From Marinilabilia rubra (GTDB lineage: Bacteria; Bacteroidota; Bacteroidia; Bacteroidales; Marinilabiliaceae): 34,791 nucleotides of DNA. Where the stretch lies: the NCBI RefSeq assembly GCF_003121985.1, contig NZ_QEWP01000030.1, positions 1 to 34,791 of the forward strand, written 5' to 3'. Below are positions 9,195 through 19,400 of this stretch, piece by piece. How positions within the stretch are numbered: position 1 is the stretch's first letter; each line of letters opens with the position of its first letter. Below the pieces are notes generated by a model. That model made no database searches. It had not been told where the DNA came from and was given only the letters and a program-made list of their open reading frames with translations. A program made the position numbers and the translations under genes.

Positions 9195-10658
9195 ATGAAC
9201 ATCCTACTTGTCTATAGTATTCAAAAATCTATTGCCCCTAAAAAACCTCTTAAAGGAAATGAAGATGTCCAACTGGGGTTGGCTCAAATTTCAGCAGTTC
9301 TTAAAGAGGAAGGCCACAATACATCGCTTCTTGTTATTGACAGGAAAAACGATAACAACAAAACCATCGAAACAACAATAAATGATTTTTCTCCGGGGAT
9401 GGTCTGCTACACCGCTGTGGATACAGAATTCGAATTTATCAAAAAAACAGCAAAAGAGATCAAAGACAAATTTGGTCTTTTTTCAGTATTAGGAGGAGTT
9501 CATGTAACCCTTAACCCAAACGAAAGCTATTTGGATATTTTTGATATTCTCTGTATTGGGGAAGGCGAATATGCTCTTCTTGAATTGGCTTCAAAAATTG
9601 AAAAACAAGAGGATTATTCTCAAATTTCGAATCTTTGGGTTAAAAAAGCACCAGGAACCATTGTAAAAAACCCGACAAGACCATTTATTCAAAATCTGGA
9701 TTCCCTCCCATTTCTTGACAGAGAAATATGGGCTCCATGGATATTGGAAAAAAACTCTAAACTCACCATATTGCTCGGAAGAGGATGCCCTTATAATTGT
9801 ACATATTGCTGTAATCATAAGCTTAAAAAAATTGCAAACGGAGGGTATGTTCGTATGCGTTCCCCAGAGAATATCATTGCAGAAATCGAAGAATTAGCCA
9901 AAAAATATCCGGCTGTAAATACCTATTTTCTTGAAATAGAAACACTCGGCTCAGACCTGAAATGGCTCAGACAACTATGCAAATCTCTGGAACACTTTAA
10001 CCGTAAAAGACCTACTCCGTTCAATTTTGAAGCAAATTTACGGATTTATAAAAATCTGGATTTAGATGGTACTTTTAGTAACTTAAAAAGGGCAGGTTTT
10101 TCAGCAATAACCATTGGTTTGGAATCCGGTAGTGAAAGAATCAGATCCGAGGTATTAAAAAGGTTTTATTCTAATAATAAAATAATTGAGGCCGTCAAAA
10201 AAGCGAGGGAATATGGAATTAAAGTAGGTATCTTCAATCTGATTGGTTTACCTACCGAAACTTACCATGATTTTCTTGAAACCCTGCATTTAAATCAAAT
10301 AATACAACCAGACTGGCATGCTACCTCAATTTTTTTCCCTTATGAGGGTACGCAACTCCATGAAACAGCATTCAATCTGGGAATCCTCCCTAAAAAACTA
10401 TCAAGTACCAATGAGAGGCAGAAAGCAGTTTTAGACCTCCCGGGTTTTCCCCAAAAACAAATTCAACGGGAATTTGATAATTTTCACTTTAATGTTTACA
10501 CCAAGAAAGCTCATCCAAACCCGGTAAAACTTCTTTTGTTTTTCATTCAAAAATACGTGGGGCACAACACCATGGCCAACATAAAGAATCAACTCATAAA
10601 ATTAAACTACCGGTTGGGTCTGGAAACAAAACTGCTAAACATTATTCAAAAACTCTAA
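9195..10658 (+). CDS. B12-binding-type radical SAM protein
   Basis: A 487-aa protein with an N-terminal cobalamin-binding-like Rossmann domain (about 1-150, with LGGVHVTLNPNES and CIGEGE motifs) and a radical SAM core. The iron-sulfur cysteines form the canonical CxxxCxxC at C198, C202 and C205, with an additional adjacent C206. The SAM-binding strand and TIGLESGSERIR (about 310-325) follow the family pattern. Such class B enzymes typically methylate unreactive carbons or build lipids and cofactors, using cobalamin, SAM and an Fe4S4 cluster. The classical DxHxxG cobalamin motif is not seen, which is common in this group. The gene stands alone, so the context does not suggest a substrate, and I cannot name a subfamily. 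Family call strong, function unknown. Confidence 0.85.
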   Translation: MNILLVYSIQKSIAPKKPLKGNEDVQLGLAQISAVLKEEGHNTSLLVIDRKNDNNKTIETTINDFSPGMVCYTAVDTEFEFIKKTAKEIKDKFGLFSVLGGVHVTLNPNESYLDIFDILCIGEGEYALLELASKIEKQEDYSQISNLWVKKAPGTIVKNPTRPFIQNLDSLPFLDREIWAPWILEKNSKLTILLGRGCPYNCTYCCNHKLKKIANGGYVRMRSPENIIAEIEELAKKYPAVNTYFLEIETLGSDLKWLRQLCKSLEHFNRKRPTPFNFEANLRIYKNLDLDGTFSNLKRAGFSAITIGLESGSERIRSEVLKRFYSNNKIIEAVKKAREYGIKVGIFNLIGLPTETYHDFLETLHLNQIIQPDWHATSIFFPYEGTQLHETAFNLGILPKKLSSTNERQKAVLDLPGFPQKQIQREFDNFHFNVYTKKAHPNPVKLLLFFIQKYVGHNTMANIKNQLIKLNYRLGLETKLLNIIQKL

Positions 10659-10670
10659 GTCTCAGAAAAC

Positions 10671-10840
10671 ACTAGTGTCAAGTCAAGTGTAGAATTTCGG
10701 GTAAGCTGCCGCTATTTTTCACCTTGTGCAAATCAACAAAAAAGTAAGCATAGCCGTAGCTACGTGAGTCTTTTTTTGAAAAGCACAAGGTAGAAAGAGC
10801 AAGGCTTGGCCCGTCAGACTATGCTTGACTTGACACTAGT
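10671..10840. repeat. MITE-like near-palindromic element with 17-bp terminal inverted repeats
   Basis: The ends are exact inverted copies: ACTAGTGTCAAGTCAAG at 10671-10687 and its reverse complement at 10824-10840. Further inside, ACCTTGTGC (about 10721) pairs with GCACAAGGT (about 10783), flanked by A- and T-runs, and the centre is the palindrome CGTAGCTACG (10755-10764). The single strand could therefore fold over nearly all of its 170 bases. No protein is encoded. It fills the gap between two convergent genes, starting 12 bases after one stop codon and ending 3 bases before the other, so it may act as a two-way terminator whatever its origin. Confidence 0.8.
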
Positions 10841-10843
10841 TTG

Positions 10844-11566
10844 TCACCTCATAAATTTCTCACGTTTCTGTAAATTAAGCAATCCCCATAATAAAGCCAC
10901 CGCCGAAACAATCATCATATAGGTACGGTTGCGTACCACCGAAAGATCCCATACAACGGTGCTGGTATCGGATGGCATATCAAAAGGATTAAAAAACACA
11001 CTCCATACTGCCATGGAGAGATTATCTGTTAAGAGTTCCATAAACCAGGCAATAAGGGCCAGTATTACCACTACAACGGCAGCGCCATGCCCGTTTCGGA
11101 TAATAGTGGAAAAAAAGAACCCAACTGTTCCAAAAAAGGTAACCGGAATCATCAGTTGAAATGACAACCGAAGACTATTGTGGCGTAGCAGAATAAAGTA
11201 ATCCAGAAATGACAGTATGAGAAGTACTCCCCAAACCATCAGTAAAATAATCAACATTCTTATCATCCAGACTTTAAACCTGTAATTGGGAATGCTAAAA
11301 AGGATTTCCAGAATACGGGCGTCTTCATCATTCTGAATACCATACACAGTAGGAAAGAAAACCAGCAAAAGAGCCGGAAAAAGTAATTGATAATACAGTG
11401 ACGACAATTCCGGTAACGAGGAGGAAAACAAACTAATCCCGGTTATCAGAAAGAAAAAAATGAGACTTCCTCCCAAGAAATAAACAAATTTACTTCCAAA
11501 GATAACCTGGATATTGTAACGGATCATCAATGGAATTATTTGAGCCAATTGACTATCTTTTTTCAT
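10844..11566 (-). CDS. ABC-2 type permease, small
   Basis: A 240-aa integral membrane protein with six hydrophobic segments (roughly residues 23-45, 58-77, 98-125, 135-153, 158-178 and 215-232), the size and layout of an ABC-2 membrane subunit. The sequence NDEDARILEILFSIPNYRFKVWMIR between segments 2 and 3 resembles the cytoplasmic coupling region of this family (ER..GT.E.L...P in relatives). It has no ATPase of its own; the nearest candidate is the ATPase domain at the C-terminus of the RND-ABC fusion encoded just upstream, 143 bases away on the same strand. It is likely the last gene of the exporter locus and would act in the inner membrane. Substrate unknown. Confidence 0.8.
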   Translation of the reverse strand: MKKDSQLAQIIPLMIRYNIQVIFGSKFVYFLGGSLIFFFLITGISLFSSSLPELSSLYYQLLFPALLLVFFPTVYGIQNDEDARILEILFSIPNYRFKVWMIRMLIILLMVWGVLLILSFLDYFILLRHNSLRLSFQLMIPVTFFGTVGFFFSTIIRNGHGAAVVVVILALIAWFMELLTDNLSMAVWSVFFNPFDMPSDTSTVVWDLSVVRNRTYMMIVSAVALLWGLLNLQKREKFMR

Positions 11567-11709
11567 AACAATGGATCAATAGATTTTAAGATATTAGACA
11601 TCCCGTATAACACTGGTATAATATATTTTATAACAAAACCTCAGCTGGAGCGGATTTGAAATCCATCTTTTGTAATAATAGACAGTATTGTAAGTATGCG
11701 TTTGCAGGT

Positions 11710-14700
11710 TTATGCCTCCCCATTATCATTATTTTTTAGCAGCCACAGATAGGAATCTTCCAATACCGCTTTTACCTGAATAGCTCTATCATCGGGTTTT
11801 TCGGAAGACAAGCACCGCAACCTTACCTTATCCCCCTGGTTCATATGGTGTATAACAGTAAATTTCGTTGTCATCTCTTCAACCTCATCAGCATTAACCT
11901 CAACCTGCCATACTTTGCCATCGGCAATAGACATCATATTGCGTGGCTCCCCCCAATAACGTAATTCACCGGTCGACATAACAGCCACCTGGTTGCAGGA
12001 ACTGGAAATATCTTCAATAATATGTGTAGAGAACACCACCACCCGCTCACGGCTAAGTTCAACCAGTAAGTTACGAAAACGAATACGTTCACGCGGATCC
12101 AGTCCGGCTGTAGGTTCGTCAACCACCAGAATTCTCGGCAGGTGCAAAAGAATCATTGCAATACCAATGCGTTGCTTCATCCCTCCTGAATAAGCTCCGA
12201 TTTTATGGTGACGGCGTTCCCACATATGAACCGATTTCAATACATATTCAACGCGATCTTCACGCTCTTCTTTAATCAGAAGGCTTTTTAATATAGCCTG
12301 ATAATTCAGGAAATCCCAGGCAGTCATATTTTCATACGTGCCAAATTCCTGAGGCAGATAACCTATGAGTCCCTGTAATTCTTCTCTGTTATGGGCAGTA
12401 TCAATCCCATTTATAAAAATCTTGCCGTAACTCTGATCCAAAATACCGCAGAGTGTACGCATAATGGTTGTTTTGCCTGCTCCATTGGGACCTAACAGAC
12501 CTATCATTCCACTGGATAACTGAAGAGAAACACCCTTCACGGCTTTAAAAGGTTCTTTGGCCGGTTTGGCAAAAGGAAACAGCATTACTCCCCTAATAAA
12601 AAGACGTCGAATACCTTTAAACCAACCGTTCAGATTTGAGGGATCAAGTTGATTGGATCGTGTTCTCTTAGCCACAACTGCAACATTCATGACCAATATC
12701 CACAGAACAAAAATGGTAATGGCTCCTCCTTTACTTTTCCAATCCTGCAGCATGAACAACAACAAAAGAACCGGATATCCAATATGCCAGACTTTTCTGG
12801 AAATATTGATAACCCAGGAACGGTTAAACCATTTCCTTTCATCATAAAATGACATCAGCCATCTATTATGATAATAAGTGGCATAACCGGAAATGAAGAA
12901 ATAAAATACAACCCAAAACACCAGTTGCCAAAAACCAGAATCCAGATAGAACAATGAAAACCAGGTAAAGAACAACAGCAATGGAATCTGCCATATCAGG
13001 CCGGCTTTCAAACTTCGCACGCTCAGAGGTTCTTCAAGAAGCTTCTTTCTCAATTTGTTTCTCTGCTTCCATTCTCTTTTAAAACGATTGGCTCTGCCAT
13101 AAACTTTGACGATGTTGCGTATATGGATACTGATTTCTTTATTATCAGGTATTAATTTGCTGTTGGCCCTCTTCAGGCTGTTAAGCGCAAACCAAATGCT
13201 CCATGGAATGCCTGCCACCACAACAATAGTAGCAATCATTTGCCACAAAACAGACCAATCGGCTCCCCACCAAATCCACCCAAAAGCGGCAACCCAAAGA
13301 GCAATCATCAATACCTTCAGGGGTTGTTTTACTGACCTGATCCAGTTCAGGGATTGCTCAAGGCCAAGCCCGAATGCCGGAACAAAGACCAAAGTAAGGA
13401 TTGAACTAAAACAAAGTCCTCCTATTACAGTAATTGCAAATGGAGCTCCAAGAGCACCAACGTATTCTCCTTCGCCAAGACTTAGCGGAAGCATTGCCAC
13501 AATGGTAGTGGTGGCAGTAATCAAGATAGGTCTTAATCTGGCCATCCCCGCTTCCATATAAGCCCTTACTGCAGAAGTACCGGAACGCCTCATCTGCATG
13601 GCATAATCGATCAAAATGATACCATTATTGACAACCACTCCCAAAAGAATTAAAAATCCGATAAAAGAATTAAAACTCAATAAAGAATTACCTGTCAGGA
13701 GCAATGCCAACATTGATCCTATGGCAGCCAGTGGAATGGTAAACAGCATAACAACCGGTGCCGTAAATGACTCAAATACGGATGCCAGAATCATAAAAAT
13801 CAACAAAATGGCCATCCCTGCCAAAAAATAATATTCTTCAGTTTTATCATCCCGCTCCAGGGATACGTTAACCCCTTCTGGTGTAACCGCTGCAAGTAAT
13901 AACTCCTCGATCTCCTTAAGAGCAATCTCCTCAAGTTCCCTGGAACCCTCAACCTCTTCTTTGAGATTAAACCTTACAACCAGCTGTTTCTCCTGATTAA
14001 CCCGATTATATTGTGCCTCACTACTTCTCAGGGCTAAATTGGCAAAAGACTCCAACCGGACCTTTTCTCCCGTTCCTGTCCTGATTTTTGTTTCTGAAAG
14101 TGCCTTCAGATCTGTAGCCTTTCTCTCCTGTGTAGAATCTGTGAGGGCATCCTCAAAAGCCAGCATTATTTTATATTCCTGATTATCGGCTTTAAAAGTT
14201 CCTCCCGACTCAACTTGCGGTGACAGTGTGGTTAACTGCGAAACTACCTGTGCCGGTTCAACGCCGTTAAGTCCCATCCAATAGGGGTCTAAATCAAGCA
14301 TTACCTCAGGCCTCTCCCAGTTTCCCTGAACCCATGCACCGTCAATGCCGGTCAGATTTTCCTTCATGAGTTCAACAATGCGATGAGCTGTTCGCACCAT
14401 ATCCTGAAAGTTTTCTCCTTCAACCACAACCTTGCGTTCTTCGCCGGCAAGTCCTAGCATAGAAAAGGCACCACCTCCTCCTCCAAATCCACCTGAACCG
14501 GAGGACCTGACATCAAAAGTAACGGCTACACCGTGCTGTCTTACCACCAACTCTTTCTCTACTTTTGATTTAACCTCAGAAAACTTCAGGTTCCGAAACT
14601 CCAGTGAATCTTTATCCACATCGATGGTCAACACAGCTCTGTCAGAATATATCTTGCTAATAAGATCCAGCGGCAAATCCAATTCCTCAACCTTTTCTTC

Positions 14701-16434
14701 CATCTGGTGAACCACCTCATCTGTCCGTTGGAGGGTAGAACCCTCACTCATGTCAACATTCACTTCAATCTGTGATCTTTCCACAGGCTTGTTTCCGGCA
14801 ATACTGAAGGTGAAGCTTACAAAAGCCACTACGAAGAAAAGGGCCAAACCACCAAGCACAAGACGTGCAGGACTTCTCAAACCCGCTTTTAATAATTGAA
14901 TATAAATCTGAACAAAATGGTTATGCAAAGGCAATCTGGACAACCTCCAACTTTGTCCTTTCTGTCTTTTGAGAATAAAATTAACGATCGTTGGGATCAA
15001 TATCAGGGCTACCAAAAGAGACACCAGTAATGTAGAAATGATAGAAACACTTACATGCCTGGCCACTTCACTTAATATCTGGTTGGAAGCAAAAACAAAA
15101 GGAAGGAATACCACGATTGTGGTAAATGTGGCAGCAGCCACAGAGCGCCATATCTGAGAAGTTCCTTTAACCACCATGTCTTCAGGATTTTTCTCCCTCC
15201 CAGCCATGCGGTATATATTCTCCATGACCACTACCCCATTGTCGATCAGCATGCCCAAAGCAAGTGCCAGGCCAATAAGTGTAAGCATATTTATGGTAAT
15301 ACCCGCAGCATAAAAGAAATTAAAGGCTCCAAACACAGAAACAGGCATGGCTACCATTACTACCGTAACCAGAGGGAGGTTTTCCAAAAACACCCATAAA
15401 ATAAATATGGCCAAAAGCCCTCCTATTAAAGCCAAATTGATGATTTGATCAATATTTTCTTCAATCTCCTCGGCGCTGTTGGACTGAATCTCAAGAGATA
15501 TTCCCTTTGGTGCAAAATCCTCATTAATAGAAGCCAATTCGGTTTTTACCTTATTTGAAAGCTCTATAAGATTTACCTGAGATTCCCTTACGAGAGACAA
15601 GGTCACCACATCTTTACCATTTACACGGCTGTAAGAATCCGGCTCCTGAAGTCCATAAGTGATTTTACCTAAATCGGAAAGCAGAAGAGGCCCCTCCTCC
15701 TTTATTACAATATCCCCAATATCTGATGGAGAAAGATATTCAGCACCGGTATTGACATAAAAACGCGTTCCGTTATCCTGAATTTCACCTACAAAAGTTT
15801 TGACTTGTTGACCGGCTCTTATTCTTTGCCGCACATCATTCATGGTCAATCCATGACTTTCCATCTCCAGACGATCAAGGGTTACGCTGATTGTTTTCTG
15901 CCGCCCTCCAAAAACCTGAACCGATGCAATGCCATCAACCGCCATAAACCGGTCATTAACCTCCTGTTCCAGTAATGTTCTTATACGATCGGCCCCGCCC
16001 TCTCCCAACACCTGAATTTGCATAAATTCGGTGTTGATTTGTTCCAGATCCACCCTGACTACTTCTGTCATGAAACCTTCAGGCAAACGATTACGAACAG
16101 CATCCACCTGCTCAGTAAGCTTCAGATAGCTGTAGCGCATATCAGCCTGTTGGGCAAAGTAAACCGAAACCATGCCTCCATCCGGCATCACTCGTGATTC
16201 TATCTTTTCTACCTTGTCAAGTCTTCCCGCAGCTCCCTCAAGAGGAATAATTGCCTCTCTTTCCACAAATTGAAGATCACGCTCAACAGGAGCCATAACC
16301 CTGATAAACAAGACAGGCAGTTCCATTGCCGGAATTAACTCTACTGATAATGAACGATAACTAATCACCCCTAACATAGTAAGGGCAACAAACAGCATGC
16401 TCACAAATACTTTTCTGTTAATCAATTGTTTCAT
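11710..16434 (-). CDS. RND efflux permease fused to an ABC ATPase (split by a membrane insertion)
   Basis: A single uninterrupted 1574-codon frame. Residues 1 to about 1025 are a full RND permease: first membrane helix at 9-28, two large periplasmic domains, and the TM4 motif LIDNG with D398 as the likely proton-relay acid (AcrB has two Asp here; the second is Asn). TM10 reads VVNNGIILID, with Asn where AcrB has Lys940. Two additional helices follow (about 1038-1056 and 1060-1082). The sequence ISIHIRNIVKVYG then looks like the first strand and A-loop (Y1112) of an ABC ATPase, but it is followed by a basic stretch and four more helices (about 1143-1255) before the ATPase resumes at F1296: Walker A GPNGAGKTT at 1315-1323, signature YSGGMKQR near 1415, Walker B VVDEPTAGLD near 1440, H-loop in STHIIED. 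It begins inside the stop of the upstream RND gene (ATGA overlap), so the two are translationally coupled. A glycine-rich loop lies near 641-655. Confidence 0.9.
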   Translation of the reverse strand: MKQLINRKVFVSMLFVALTMLGVISYRSLSVELIPAMELPVLFIRVMAPVERDLQFVEREAIIPLEGAAGRLDKVEKIESRVMPDGGMVSVYFAQQADMRYSYLKLTEQVDAVRNRLPEGFMTEVVRVDLEQINTEFMQIQVLGEGGADRIRTLLEQEVNDRFMAVDGIASVQVFGGRQKTISVTLDRLEMESHGLTMNDVRQRIRAGQQVKTFVGEIQDNGTRFYVNTGAEYLSPSDIGDIVIKEEGPLLLSDLGKITYGLQEPDSYSRVNGKDVVTLSLVRESQVNLIELSNKVKTELASINEDFAPKGISLEIQSNSAEEIEENIDQIINLALIGGLLAIFILWVFLENLPLVTVVMVAMPVSVFGAFNFFYAAGITINMLTLIGLALALGMLIDNGVVVMENIYRMAGREKNPEDMVVKGTSQIWRSVAAATFTTIVVFLPFVFASNQILSEVARHVSVSIISTLLVSLLVALILIPTIVNFILKRQKGQSWRLSRLPLHNHFVQIYIQLLKAGLRSPARLVLGGLALFFVVAFVSFTFSIAGNKPVERSQIEVNVDMSEGSTLQRTDEVVHQMEEKVEELDLPLDLISKIYSDRAVLTIDVDKDSLEFRNLKFSEVKSKVEKELVVRQHGVAVTFDVRSSGSGGFGGGGGAFSMLGLAGEERKVVVEGENFQDMVRTAHRIVELMKENLTGIDGAWVQGNWERPEVMLDLDPYWMGLNGVEPAQVVSQLTTLSPQVESGGTFKADNQEYKIMLAFEDALTDSTQERKATDLKALSETKIRTGTGEKVRLESFANLALRSSEAQYNRVNQEKQLVVRFNLKEEVEGSRELEEIALKEIEELLLAAVTPEGVNVSLERDDKTEEYYFLAGMAILLIFMILASVFESFTAPVVMLFTIPLAAIGSMLALLLTGNSLLSFNSFIGFLILLGVVVNNGIILIDYAMQMRRSGTSAVRAYMEAGMARLRPILITATTTIVAMLPLSLGEGEYVGALGAPFAITVIGGLCFSSILTLVFVPAFGLGLEQSLNWIRSVKQPLKVLMIALWVAAFGWIWWGADWSVLWQMIATIVVVAGIPWSIWFALNSLKRANSKLIPDNKEISIHIRNIVKVYGRANRFKREWKQRNKLRKKLLEEPLSVRSLKAGLIWQIPLLLFFTWFSLFYLDSGFWQLVFWVVFYFFISGYATYYHNRWLMSFYDERKWFNRSWVINISRKVWHIGYPVLLLLFMLQDWKSKGGAITIFVLWILVMNVAVVAKRTRSNQLDPSNLNGWFKGIRRLFIRGVMLFPFAKPAKEPFKAVKGVSLQLSSGMIGLLGPNGAGKTTIMRTLCGILDQSYGKIFINGIDTAHNREELQGLIGYLPQEFGTYENMTAWDFLNYQAILKSLLIKEEREDRVEYVLKSVHMWERRHHKIGAYSGGMKQRIGIAMILLHLPRILVVDEPTAGLDPRERIRFRNLLVELSRERVVVFSTHIIEDISSSCNQVAVMSTGELRYWGEPRNMMSIADGKVWQVEVNADEVEEMTTKFTVIHHMNQGDKVRLRCLSSEKPDDRAIQVKAVLEDSYLWLLKNNDNGEA

Positions 16435-19400
16435 GAAGCATTGTTTAGTTTACGTCCGCTACGATCGAACAATTCATAAACACAAGGAATAACCAGCAAT
16501 GTTAGTATTGTAGAAGTAAAAAGACCGGCAATTACAGCTATGGCCAGAGGCGATCTTAAAGAGGCACTGCGCCCGATTGACAAAGCCAATGGGAATAGGG
16601 CCAGCATTGTTGTAAGAGAGGTCATTAAAATAGGTCTCAACCTGTCTCCGGCTGCCTGAATAACTGATTGTCTGAGGGGCAAACCGGCAAGCTTGTATTG
16701 ATTAATAGCATCCACTAAAATTATAGAATCATTAACCGCAATACCTCCCAGCATAACCACACCGATGAAGGCCATAACATTAAAAGAAATACCCAGAATC
16801 CAGAAGGTGATAATGGTTCCAACTCCGGCCAACGGGATTGTAAGAAGAATGGTGAAGGGATGAATCAGAGATTCAAACTGAGCTGCCATAACCATATATA
16901 CCAAAACCACAGAAAGAATGAGTGCAAACATCAGCTGAGAAAATGATTCCTTCCGGCGCTGTTCATCTCCGGTAACCAATACCCGGTAACCTGGCGGAAT
17001 GGCCATTGAAGCCACTTTCTCTTCAACCTGATCCACTATTTTATCATAAGGTTTTTCACCGGAAACTCCGGCATAAATTTTCCCGACACGCATCTGATTG
17101 TTCCTCAGAATTTGGCCAGGCTCATAGCCTACCAGTATTGTGGCAAGTTCATTCAACCTGTACTTCTTGTCCCCATCTATGATTTTGAGATTTTTCAAAT
17201 CACTGATATTCAGTTTCTCATTGGAAACTTTGATATCGGTCCGGCTTCCACCTTTCTCCAAAGACCCAGCTTCCTGCTCTTTCAACACAGCCTCAACCTG
17301 GGAAATAATTCCCGGGATATCGAGTCCCAACATTCCAGCCTTCAAACGATCAATGCGAATGTCTACTTCAGGGGCTTCCTCTTCAAAAGACGTATATACA
17401 TTCAACAAATCCGGATCATGACTAAGAACCCCTGCAATTTCTGAAGTAGTTGTTTTCAATACATCCATGTCTGCTCCTCTTATTTCCAAAACAAAAGGTG
17501 CATTTTCATCCCGAACCAGGACTTTAAGGGCAGGCTCTGTATGTTGGAAATGAAGTTCAAGTCCGGGGACATTGTCAAACAAACGGTCCAAACCGGCTAT
17601 GGTCTGACGGGAAAGAGAGCTGGAAAAATTTGAAAAAGCAATTTTCAGAAACCCTTCATTCTCCCCGCGTGAAAAAGACTGTCCTGACTCAGTAACAGAG
17701 GGTCCGGAATGTGCATATACCCACCTGAGAGCATCCGCAGGCAAAAGACGTCGAATGGATTTCTCCATAGCGTTCAGGGTCTTGTCGGTTCTTTCAAGCC
17801 TGGTTCCCGGGGGCAATGTGACCTCGATCTCAAGTTCATCAGATGATGCTTCGGGAAGAAATGAAGATCCCACCAGGGGGATTAACATGTAACTGCCTCC
17901 CATAAGCACCAAAGCAAACAATAGAACCACCCCTTTTCTGTTTAATGCTTTTTCCAGAAAATTTTGATAGAAACCATGATTCCGGGGACTTTCTGAAGCC
18001 GGTTTTTGTTTTCGCTTAATCAGCCTGGTACTTAAAAGGGGCACTACCATCAGTGCAACACCAAGGGAGCAAAAAAGACTGAAAGCCACTGTCCAGGCCT
18101 GATCTTTGAAAAACTCACCTGAAATACCCTGCAAATAAACGATTGGCAGAAATACCACAACTGTAGTTAAGGTGGAGGCAAGAATGGCTCCTCCCACACT
18201 GCCGGCTCCCTCAATTGCAGCTTCCCGGGCAGACTTTCCCTGCTCCAAAAGGCGATAAATGTTTTCCAATACAATAATGGCATTATCCACCAGCATTCCT
18301 GCTCCTAAAGCAAGACCTCCGAGGGTCATCAAATTCAGTGTTAAATCGTTGAAGTACATCAATCCGAAAGTGGCCACAACAGAGAGTGGGATGGCAATAC
18401 TAACCACCATGGTAGCGCCCCAGTTACGCAGAAAAAGAAAGAGAACGACCACAGCGATAAAAATCCCGATCAAAGCACTGTCACTAACTTCCGCTATAGA
18501 AGTTTCTATAAAGTCTCCCTGGTTTTCAACAACCTCCATCTTTATACCGGGATGGTTTTTCTGAAAATCCTCCATCACCCCAAAGACCTTTCCGGTCATT
18601 TCAACGGTATTATACCGGTTTTCTTTGTACACATAAAGCCCAAGGCAATCTTGTCCGTCAATTCGCACAATACTTGATGGCCGCCCCTCAATAATGTTCA
18701 CCCCGGCCAGATCACGCAAAAGAACGGGACTTCCGGGATTCCCTGTATTTGCATCATACCCCGCCATTTTTATTACCAACTCTTCAAGATCGGATGCCTG
18801 TGAAATGACACTTGTACCTCTGACCACAAACCGCTGGCCTTTTTCTTCAATATAACCACCGCTTACATTTTGGTTAAAGCTATTGATTTTGTTTACCACC
18901 TGAGACAGGGTAACACCATAAGCCTGCAGTAATTCCGGCTCGGTAAGGACCTCTATTATTTGTTCGCGCTCGCCCGCCAGAGCAACATCTGCAACACCTT
19001 CAAGCCGCACTAAATCTGGCCGTAAATTGTTTTCAACCAGCAATCTCAACTGATTCAGATTTCCACTTAATGAATCTGAAAGCGCCATCTGAATGACAGG
19101 ATCAGCATTGGGATTAAACCGGGAAATCTGCAGTTCCTCAACATCATCGCGCGTAGAATAAGGGGAAAGCACCTTTTGGAGCTCCAGAAAAGCCTGATCC
19201 ATATCATTTTCCCAGGCATATGAAATGGTGATTTGTCCACGACCGGACATAATCCTTGATTGCACATTAACAACACCTTTCTGGCGAACAACCAAGGCCT
19301 CAATGGGTTCCACCAATTGCTTCTCAATTTCAGCCGGAGGCCGCTCACCGGCATCAATATCCACAAACAACTGCGGATTCTCAATCTCAGGCATCAGATT

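Noticed and set aside
13000-13400. Possible frameshift or misassembly making the RND-ABC fusion
   Set aside because: The frame is continuous, codon use does not change visibly, and the linking region has its own membrane helices and a plausible ATPase first strand, so a real fusion is the simpler reading; reads would decide.
13106-13561. 151-codon plus-strand frame, and several others opposite the RND genes (for example 14432-14710, 18259-18564)
   Set aside because: They lie antisense to strongly supported RND coding sequence, have low-complexity Thr/Ile-rich products and no start signals.
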